DNA of 64,000 nucleotides from the NCBI RefSeq assembly GCF_024172095.1, contig NZ_JAMZDX010000003.1, forward strand, positions 62,001 to 126,000, in the 5' to 3' direction. The translations under genes and the position numbers were made by a program. The DNA comes from Kitasatospora cinereorecta. Its GTDB lineage: Bacteria > Actinomycetota > Actinomycetes > Streptomycetales > Streptomycetaceae. Of the stretch, positions 58,277 through 64,000 are shown piece by piece; within the stretch, counting starts at the first letter, position 1, and each line of letters opens with the position of its first letter. The notes below the pieces were generated by a model that had not been told where the DNA came from, ran no database searches, and was given only the letters and a program-made list of their open reading frames with translations.

Positions 58277-59440
58277 ATGGACGCAGGGCTGAAGCGCGAG
58301 CTGGAGGCGAAGGTCTACGCGGGTGAGCGGCTGACCCGCGAGGACGGCATCGCGCTCTACGAGAGCGACGACCTGGCATGGCTGGGCGGTCTGGCGCACC
58401 ACGTCCGCACGCAGAAGAACGGCGACGTCGTCCACTTCAACGTGAACCGCCACCTCAACATGACCAACGTGTGCAGCGCGTCCTGCGCGTACTGCTCGTT
58501 CCAGCGCAAGCCGGGCGAGAAGGACGCCTACACGATGCGCATCGAGGAGGCCGTCCGCCTGGCCAAGGCGATGGAGGTGGAGTCCCTCACCGAGCTGCAC
58601 ATCGTGAACGGCCTGCACCCGACCCTCCCGTGGCGGTACTACCCCCGTTCGCTGCGCGAGCTGAAGGCGGCGCTGCCGAGCGTCTCGCTGAAGGCGTTCA
58701 CCGCCACCGAGATCCACTGGTTCGAGAGGATCAGCGGCCTGTCCGCGGACGAGATCCTGGACGAGCTGATCGACGCCGGCCTGGAGTCGCTGACCGGCGG
58801 TGGCGCGGAGATCTTCGACTGGGAGGTCCGCCAGCACATCGTCGACCACGACACCCACTGGGAGGACTGGTCGCGGATCCACCGCCTGGCGCACTCCAAG
58901 GGCCTGAAGACCCCGTGCACCATGCTGTACGGGCACATCGAGGAGCCCCGCCACCGGGTCGACCACGTGCTGCGGCTGCGCGAGCTGCAGGACGAGACCG
59001 GCGGCTTCCAGGTGTTCATCCCGCTGCGCTACCAGCACGACTTCCACGACTCCAAGGACGGCGTGGTCCGCAACCGGCTGATGGAGCGTACGGAGATGGC
59101 GACCGGTGCGGAGGCGCTGAAGACGTTCGCGGTCTCCCGGCTGCTGTTCGACAACGTGCCGCACGTCAAGGTGTTCTGGGTGATGCACGGCGTGTCCACC
59201 GCCCAGCTGGCGCTCAGCCACGGTGCGGACGACATGGACGGCTCGGTGGTCGAGTACAAGATCACGCACGACGCGGACAACTTCGGCACGCCGAACAAGC
59301 TGGGCCGGGACGACCTGCTGGAGCTGATCCGGGACGCGGGCTTCCGCCCGGTGGAGCGCAACACCCGCTACGAGGTCATCCGCGAGTACGACGGGCCGGA
59401 CCTGCAGCGCCGGGAGACCCCGCAGGCCATGCGCCTCTGA
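58277..59440 (+). CDS. mqnE: Aminofutalosine synthase MqnE (radical SAM)
   Basis: A 387-residue radical SAM enzyme joining 3-[(1-carboxyvinyl)oxy]benzoate with SAM to give aminofutalosine, the second step of the futalosine route to menaquinone. The [4Fe-4S] motif is CSASCAYC (Cys66, 70, 73) in NMTNVCSASCAYCSFQR; the conserved ELHIVNGLHPTLPW follows, then ESLTGGGAEIFDWEVR. ATG 58277 follows GGTACGAGGAGGCGGAGCGCC. It completes the local set with mqnL, mqnP and mqnM. A terminator-like hairpin lies at 59483-59517. Confidence 0.95.
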   Translation: MDAGLKRELEAKVYAGERLTREDGIALYESDDLAWLGGLAHHVRTQKNGDVVHFNVNRHLNMTNVCSASCAYCSFQRKPGEKDAYTMRIEEAVRLAKAMEVESLTELHIVNGLHPTLPWRYYPRSLRELKAALPSVSLKAFTATEIHWFERISGLSADEILDELIDAGLESLTGGGAEIFDWEVRQHIVDHDTHWEDWSRIHRLAHSKGLKTPCTMLYGHIEEPRHRVDHVLRLRELQDETGGFQVFIPLRYQHDFHDSKDGVVRNRLMERTEMATGAEALKTFAVSRLLFDNVPHVKVFWVMHGVSTAQLALSHGADDMDGSVVEYKITHDADNFGTPNKLGRDDLLELIRDAGFRPVERNTRYEVIREYDGPDLQRRETPQAMRL

Positions 59441-59482
59441 TCCGCACGCGTACCGTTCGGACACGTCTTCACCGCTCTTCCT

Positions 59483-59517
59483 CAGGGCCCACCGCGCATT
59501 GCCGCTGGTGGGCCCTG
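59483..59517 (+). terminator. Hairpin after mqnE
   Basis: CAGGGCCCACC (59483-59493) pairs with GGTGGGCCCTG (59507-59517) around a 13-base loop, 42 bases past the mqnE stop. Confidence 0.7.
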
Positions 59518-59656
59518 TGCGTTCCAACTCGCCGACAGGCAAAGGCTCTGACGGCGCCTCAGATGTTGCTCAAGTGACGTGTCATGCACGTGTGAAACCT
59601 GGTGAACTCCTCCCATCGGATCTCCACGGGGGCGATCCGGTACACGGAGGAATGTC

Positions 59657-60214
59657 ATGATCACTGCAATGCGCCGTGCTGCCCTGGTGGGCGCACTGGT
59701 CCTGGGTGGCGGTCTGCTGCTCGCGCCCACCGCGAGCGCCACCGAGGCCGAGCCGGACGGCTGCCCGCCGGACACCTGGTACCAGGTCTCCCAGTACGGC
59801 GCCGCCTCCTACGAGGCGATCGGCAGCCCGTCGGGCAAGTACAACTCCAGCAACAGCACCGAGACGCTCCGCTACGACCTCACCACCACCACCTCCAAGT
59901 CGACCACCTGGTCGGCCGAGGCCGGTGGCAGCGTCGGCTGGGGCATCGCGACCGTGCAGGCCAAGACCAGCTACTCGGTCACCAAGCAGACCACCTCGGG
60001 CAAGACGCTGAGCAACACCATCAACGTCCCGTCCCACAAGTACGGCTACACCACCCCGAAGATCGAGCGTCGGGTCTTCAACATCGAGAAGTACCAGGAC
60101 ACCGCCCGCTGCACCCCGCGCGACCTCGGCTCGGTGGGCAAGCTCCACGCGATCACGGCGTACCCGTTCTTCTCGGAGTGCACCGCGGCTTCGACCTGCA
60201 CCCCGAAGCCCTGA
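59657..60214 (+). CDS. Secreted protein with alternating beta-strand core, unknown function
   Basis: A 185-residue exported protein, not recognised. The signal peptide ends at TASA; the mature part has cysteines in DGCPPDTWYQV and ends CTPKP with several more. The middle (about 60-130) is rich in Ser/Thr with alternating small and polar residues: TETLRYDLTTTTSKSTTWSAEAGG, VGWGIATVQAKTSYSVTKQTT, then YGYTTPKIERRVFNIEKYQ. That pattern is typical of amphipathic beta hairpins in pore-forming (aerolysin/ETX-like) toxins, but I cannot assign the family and it could equally be a harmless adhesin. ATG 59657 has GGAGG 6 bases upstream. Confidence 0.72.
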   Translation: MITAMRRAALVGALVLGGGLLLAPTASATEAEPDGCPPDTWYQVSQYGAASYEAIGSPSGKYNSSNSTETLRYDLTTTTSKSTTWSAEAGGSVGWGIATVQAKTSYSVTKQTTSGKTLSNTINVPSHKYGYTTPKIERRVFNIEKYQDTARCTPRDLGSVGKLHAITAYPFFSECTAASTCTPKP

Positions 60215-60246
60215 TCCGCCGGATCACCGGGGCGGCCTGAGAGCCG

Positions 60247-60400
60247 CCCGAACACCGCCGGGACGGCCCTGACGCCCGCCCCGACGGACCCTGCCGGGAC
60301 ATTCCCTGACGCCCGTCCCGGCACACCGCCGGGACGGTCCGACGCCCGTCCCGGCGCACACCGCCGGGGCGGCCTGCGGGCCGTCCCGGCACCACCGGCG
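60247..60400. repeat. Tandem repeats of GACGCCCGTCCCGGC type
   Basis: Units built on CACCGCCGGGACGG and CGACGCCCGTCCCGGC recur about four times between 60247 and 60400, each including a small inverted repeat (CCGGGACGG / CCGTCCCGG). They lie in the gap before the lipoprotein gene and can fold into hairpins. Confidence 0.7.
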
Positions 60401-60426
60401 GGAACGCCGTGACCGGGGGAGCGGAG

Positions 60427-61524
60427 ATGGCAAGGACGTGGCTGCGCGCGGCGGCCGTGGGGGCGGCCGCGCTGGCGCTGGCCGCCTGCGGTTCCGGTGG
60501 GCAGGAGGCGCAGTCGCGGCCGGCCCGGGGCATCGCGGTCGACGTCGGCGGCCGGCTCGCCGTGCTGGACGGCCTGGACTCCGAGCCGCGGATCGTCGGC
60601 GAGCGGCCGCCGGACACCGAGCTGCTGGACGGCTACCACCTGGCCGGCGCCCGCCAGCTGGACCGCGGCCTGACCGTGGGCATCCGGCAGGACACCGCGA
60701 TGGTCGTCTCCACCCGGGACCCGATGCGGGCCGTGATGGTCGGGCCCGCCGCCGCGCTCTTCCCCGGCACCGACGGGCGCCGGGTGTGGACCGTCACCGA
60801 GGAATCGCCGGACACCGCGTGCGCCGGGCAGCAGCTGCCCGCCACCGTCCGGGCCCGCTACACCGCCGCCGACCACGACACCGAGGGCCGCCCGGCCCGC
60901 CGCACCGTCACCCTGCCGTGCGGCTTCCAGCCGGTCGGCGAGACGGTCGAGGGCCTGGTCGCCGAGCAGACCGTCGGTGACCGCCAGGGCCCCTCGGGTG
61001 CCGTCGCCCGGACCCGGGTGGTGCTGATGGACCGCGACGGCGCCGCCGCGGCCCGTACCGTCGCCGACTCCGGCACGGTGCTCGGCGCCGCCGGCCGCCG
61101 CCTGCTCTGGCGGTCCGACGACTGCGCGGACGCCTCCTGCACCCAGCTGTACGACACCCTGAGCCACAGCTCCGCGCCCGCTCCCACGTGCACGGGTGGC
61201 CGGCCGGTCGGCCGCGGCGTGCTCGACCCGACCGGCCGCTGGTACGCCACCCTGGTCCGCGGGGACGGTGCGTCCCGGCTGGCCGTCCTCGACCTCGACC
61301 AGCGGGTCTGCCGCGACGCCGGCCCGGTCACCGGCCGCCCGCAGGACGGCGACGACCTGGGCGGGGCGCTGACCGTCGGGTGGTCCGGCGGCACGCTGCT
61401 GGTCCTCGACGCCGGCGACGGCAGCCTGCGCACGGCGGACGCCCGCACCGGTGCGACCGGGCAGCGCTCGCACCGCCTGGAACTCGGCGACGGCGCCCAG
61501 GTCTGGGGTGCGCTCCCGGCCTGA
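60427..61524 (+). CDS. Lipoprotein, beta-propeller-like, unknown function
   Basis: A 365-residue lipoprotein of unknown function. Signal peptide MARTWLRAAAVGAAALALAA with lipobox LAAC (Cys about 21), then a mature domain with repeated beta segments (RGIAVDVGGRLAVLDGLD, RTVADSGTVLGAAGRRLLWR, WYATLVRGDGASRLAVLDLDQ, LTVGWSGGTLLVLDAGDG) that look like a seven-blade propeller. It probably sits on the outer face of the membrane. ATG 60427 is preferred over GTG 60409 because GGGGGAGCGGAG directly precedes it. Downstream is the L,D-transpeptidase. Confidence 0.75.
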   Translation: MARTWLRAAAVGAAALALAACGSGGQEAQSRPARGIAVDVGGRLAVLDGLDSEPRIVGERPPDTELLDGYHLAGARQLDRGLTVGIRQDTAMVVSTRDPMRAVMVGPAAALFPGTDGRRVWTVTEESPDTACAGQQLPATVRARYTAADHDTEGRPARRTVTLPCGFQPVGETVEGLVAEQTVGDRQGPSGAVARTRVVLMDRDGAAAARTVADSGTVLGAAGRRLLWRSDDCADASCTQLYDTLSHSSAPAPTCTGGRPVGRGVLDPTGRWYATLVRGDGASRLAVLDLDQRVCRDAGPVTGRPQDGDDLGGALTVGWSGGTLLVLDAGDGSLRTADARTGATGQRSHRLELGDGAQVWGALPA

Positions 61525-61653
61525 GGCGCACTCCCCAAGGCGCCGGCGGATTCCGGCGCGGCTCGGTGGGCACGGAACGGAGCGCGTATGCTCACAGGCT
61601 CATCACACGTCCCGGGTATCGCACCGCCCCGGGGCTTTGGGAGGATCGTCCAC

Positions 61654-62625
61654 ATGCCCGGTTCCCATCGCGCCGCCTCGCACCGCCGTTCGGCTCCCGC
61701 TGCGGGACCGGGTGGCGCCGGGCGCCGGACGGACCGGGGGAGCGACCGCGGCGCCGACCGGTACGCCGAGGCGCACGGCGAGCCGGCGCTGTCCTCCCGG
61801 GCCCGGGGGCACCGTCGCAAGCCCAAGAAGCGCCGGACCCGGAAGCTGACCCTCGGTACCGCCACGCTGCTGGCGCTGGCCGCCGGCTGGTTCAGCATCG
61901 GTCCGGGCCGGGTCTTCCCGCAGACCACCGCCGCCGCCCCGGACCGCGACCCCGAGGCCGACCAGGTCGTCCCGATGCAGGCCGCCGACGCGCACACCGA
62001 GGTCGCCGCCGCCGACCGCTCCACCCGGACCGCGCTCACCTCGATACCCGGCCTCGGGCCGACCTGGGCCGCGAAGGTCCCCGCCGAGACCCGCCAGCTG
62101 CTGGTCGTCTCCGGCAAGGACCGCAACTCCGCCGACTCCACCGTCACGCTGTGGACCCGCGGCGACGACGGCAGCTGGCAGGCCGGCCAGGCGTGGCCCG
62201 CGCACAACGCGTACAAGGGCTGGACCGTCGACCACAGGTCCGGCGACCTGCGCAGCCCGATCGGCCTGTACGGGCTCACCGACGCCGGCGGCCGCAAGGC
62301 CGACCCCGGCGCCAAGCTCCCGTACGACCAGGACTCGGCCTTCGTGATGGGCGGCCGGGGCTTCAACAACGAGCCGCTGGCCGGCTCCTTCGACTACGTG
62401 ATCGCGATCGACTACAACCGGGTCGCCGGCAGCTCCCCGCTGGACACCAGGACCCCGGAGGGTGCGGCCAAGGGCGGCGGCATCTGGCTGCACCTGGACC
62501 ACGGCGGCCCTACCCACGGTTGCGTCTCGCTCACCGAGGACCACATGGTCGAGCTGGTGAAGACCCTGGACCCGGCCATGCACCCGATGATCGCGATGGG
62601 CGACGCCGCCGCACTGGCCACCTGA
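61654..62625 (+). CDS. L,D-transpeptidase (YkuD family), membrane-anchored
   Basis: A 323-residue cell-wall enzyme. A basic cytoplasmic N-terminus is followed by one membrane segment (KLTLGTATLLALAAGWFSIG, about residues 65-85), then the extracytoplasmic YkuD domain. The active site is IWLHLDHGGPTHGCVSL, with the nucleophilic cysteine and upstream His, as in HX14-17[S/T]HGC. It probably makes 3-3 peptidoglycan cross-links or releases muropeptides. ATG 61654 has GGGAGGA eight bases upstream; an upstream ATG (61588) is unsupported. It lies 129 bases after the lipoprotein. Confidence 0.87.
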   Translation: MPGSHRAASHRRSAPAAGPGGAGRRTDRGSDRGADRYAEAHGEPALSSRARGHRRKPKKRRTRKLTLGTATLLALAAGWFSIGPGRVFPQTTAAAPDRDPEADQVVPMQAADAHTEVAAADRSTRTALTSIPGLGPTWAAKVPAETRQLLVVSGKDRNSADSTVTLWTRGDDGSWQAGQAWPAHNAYKGWTVDHRSGDLRSPIGLYGLTDAGGRKADPGAKLPYDQDSAFVMGGRGFNNEPLAGSFDYVIAIDYNRVAGSSPLDTRTPEGAAKGGGIWLHLDHGGPTHGCVSLTEDHMVELVKTLDPAMHPMIAMGDAAALAT

Positions 62626-62731
62626 ACCCGGACGGCGCACGGGCCGTTGTGCGCCCCCTACAGCTTCCGGCGCCGGATCCTGTGCCAGGGCGTCACCGGG
62701 TGACTGGCCGGTAACGGGGTTGAGTGGCGGT

Positions 62732-63676
62732 ATGACCGCCTCCCGCATCGTGGCGCTCGGCCACTACCAGCCGCCCAAGGTCCTCACCAACGACGACCTG
62801 GCGAAGCTGGTCGACACCGACGACGAGTGGATCCGCAGCCGGGTCGGCATCCGCGCCCGGCACATCGCGGAGGACGAGACCCTGGTCGACCTCGCGACCG
62901 AGGCCGCCCAGAAGGCCCTGGCCCACAGCGGTCGCACCGCCGAGGAGATCGACCTGGTGGTCGTCGCCACCTGCACGGCGATCGAGCGCAGCCCCAACAC
63001 GGCGGCGGCGGTCGCCGCCCGCCTCGGCGTCCGGGCCCCCGCCGCGTACGACATCAACACGGTCTGCTCCGGCTTCTCGTACGCGCTGGCCACCGCCGAC
63101 CACGCGATCCGGGCCGGTGCGGCCACCCGGGCCCTGGTGATCGGCGCCGAGCGGATGTCGGACACCATCGACTGGACCGACCGCACCACCTGCGTGATCT
63201 TCGCCGACGGCGCCGGCGCGGCCGTGGTGGAGGCGGTGCCGGACGAGCAGGCCGGCATCGGCCCGGTGGTCTGGGGCTCCGAGCCGGAGAAGGGCGACGC
63301 GGTCACCATCACCGGCTGGGACCCGGTGATCAGCCAGCAGGGGCAGAGCGTGTTCCGCTGGGCCACCACCCAGATCGCCCCGCTCGCCCGGCAGGCCTGC
63401 CTGCGGTCCGGCCTCGACCCCTCCGAGCTGCGCGGCTTCGTCGCCCACCAGGCCAACCTGCGGATCATCGACGCCATCGCGGGCAAGCTGGGCCTGTCCG
63501 AGGACGCGGTGGTCGCCCGGGACGTGATCGAGTCCGGCAACACCTCCGCCGCCTCCATCCCGCTCGCCCTCAGCAAGCTGGTCGAGCGCGGCGAGCTGCA
63601 CACCGGCGACCCGGTGCTGCTCTTCGGCTTCGGCGGCGGCCTCGCGTACGCCGGCCAGGTGGTCCGCTGCCCGTAG
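62732..63676 (+). CDS. fabH: Beta-ketoacyl-ACP synthase III (FabH-like)
   Basis: A 314-residue condensing enzyme. The catalytic triad is Cys112 (NTVCSGF), His239 (VAHQAN) and Asn270 (SGNTSAAS); the family start MTASRIVALGHYQPPKVLTNDDL and FGFGGGLAYAGQVV end are typical. It could start fatty-acid synthesis or serve a small secondary pathway; no FAS genes are nearby in the window, so the latter is possible. ATG 62732 is chosen over TTG 62720. It is followed by a strong terminator at 63709-63749. Confidence 0.9.
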   Translation: MTASRIVALGHYQPPKVLTNDDLAKLVDTDDEWIRSRVGIRARHIAEDETLVDLATEAAQKALAHSGRTAEEIDLVVVATCTAIERSPNTAAAVAARLGVRAPAAYDINTVCSGFSYALATADHAIRAGAATRALVIGAERMSDTIDWTDRTTCVIFADGAGAAVVEAVPDEQAGIGPVVWGSEPEKGDAVTITGWDPVISQQGQSVFRWATTQIAPLARQACLRSGLDPSELRGFVAHQANLRIIDAIAGKLGLSEDAVVARDVIESGNTSAASIPLALSKLVERGELHTGDPVLLFGFGGGLAYAGQVVRCP

Positions 63677-63708
63677 GGCCGGATTCGAGCCTGTTCCGAC
63701 ACGGAACA

Positions 63709-63756
63709 CAGCTGGGGCGGTCGGGAGAATCTCCCGACCGCCCCAGCTGCCGTTTT
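63709..63756 (+). terminator. Terminator after fabH-like gene
   Basis: Perfect 19-bp stem (63709-63727 with 63731-63749) with a three-base loop, followed by CCGTTTT. It is 32 bases past the stop codon and could also serve the minus-strand gene beyond. Confidence 0.88.
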
Positions 63757-63890
63757 CCGATGTTCGGGCACGTCACGGCACGTCGGCGAACCTCCCCCGA
63801 GGACACGGCCGCCGTCCGACACACCCCGGACAGGAGGCCGGGGCATTCGCGCCAGTTGGCTGGTTTTCTACGCTCTGGCTGTTCGCCTCA

Positions 63891-64000
63891 CTACTTCGGT
63901 GGCTTCTTTCCGGCGACGCCGAGGTAGACCTGCAGCGCCAGGTTGGGCTTGAGGTCCTTGACCTTCACGCCCCAGGAGGTGAACGCCTTCTGGTGCTCGG
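63891..64000 (-). CDS. C-terminal fragment of a minus-strand gene (cut by window end)
   Basis: On the minus strand an open frame enters at 64000 and stops at TAG 63891. The last 36 residues read EHQKAFTSWGVKVKDLKPN and end LALQVYLGVAGKKPPK. I do not recognise the family with confidence; a basic tail after a compact alpha/beta end resembles several SAM-dependent methyltransferases. It is convergent with the fabH-like gene, and the gap (63757-63890) holds nothing else. Confidence 0.6.
   Translation of the reverse strand, partial: EHQKAFTSWGVKVKDLKPNLALQVYLGVAGKKPPK

Overview
The window is a 64 kb piece of a high-GC actinobacterial chromosome. The family is almost certainly Streptomycetaceae (Streptomyces or Kitasatospora). 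Reasons: codons end overwhelmingly in G or C, GTG starts are common, and it carries the developmental sigma factor BldN with its anti-sigma RsbN, several chaplin and rodlin genes, the Rex-hemACD-hemB operon, and the futalosine-type menaquinone genes. I found no rRNA, tRNA, CRISPR array, transposase or prophage gene; it reads as chromosomal core with some accessory inserts.

Layout. 1-7.7 kb: proC (5' end cut off by the window), a HAD phosphatase, an MFS transporter, an AcuC-type deacetylase coupled to a phosphatase, the small DNA-binding protein BdtA, the 32-residue ribosomal protein bS22, an epimerase and a PlsC-like acyltransferase. 7.7-10 kb: rsbN and bldN on the minus strand. 10.4-18.8 kb: a HAD phosphatase, a glutaredoxin-like protein, an exonuclease, then rex-hemA-hemC-hemD and hemB, with a Rex operator before rex. 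18.8-23.6 kb: a cell-surface cluster with two rodlins, four short chaplins and three small secreted proteins of unknown function. Two BldN-type promoter matches lie here, so a sigma factor and probable targets sit within about 15 kb of each other.

23.8-33.4 kb is accessory: a secreted GDSL hydrolase with a ricin-type lectin tail, a HEAT-like protein, a tandem SUKH protein, a DasR-box-preceded amino-sugar pair (SIS protein plus GlcNAc-kinase-like protein), a serpin and an amino-acid permease. 33.4-41.7 kb: hemL, a histidine phosphatase and the system II cytochrome c maturation operon (TlpA-like, CcdA, ResB, CcsA). Haem synthesis and haem attachment are therefore close together. 41.7-44.3 kb: an acyl-CoA carboxylase beta/epsilon pair and a small membrane protein.

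44.4-59.4 kb: menaquinone genes for a UbiD-like decarboxylase, a UbiA-like prenyltransferase, a UbiX-like prenyl-FMN synthase and aminofutalosine synthase MqnE. This set is split by a minus-strand six-gene operon (46.9-53.6 kb): GntR regulator, two-cluster ferredoxin, lipoprotein binding protein, permease, ATPase, and an AprA/fumarate-reductase-like flavoprotein fused to a HEAT-repeat tail. It looks like a coupled import-plus-oxidoreduction system for an unknown, perhaps sulfonate-like, substrate and is the best candidate here for an undescribed system. 59.6-64 kb: a secreted protein, a lipoprotein, an L,D-transpeptidase, a FabH-like synthase and the 3' end of a minus-strand gene.

Interspersed inverted repeats built on one arm sequence (GGGGCGCGRGGAACTGCGCG-like) occur four times between genes, once forming the C-terminus of the MFS transporter. 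All functions are from reading the sequence and recalled family knowledge; no search was run.
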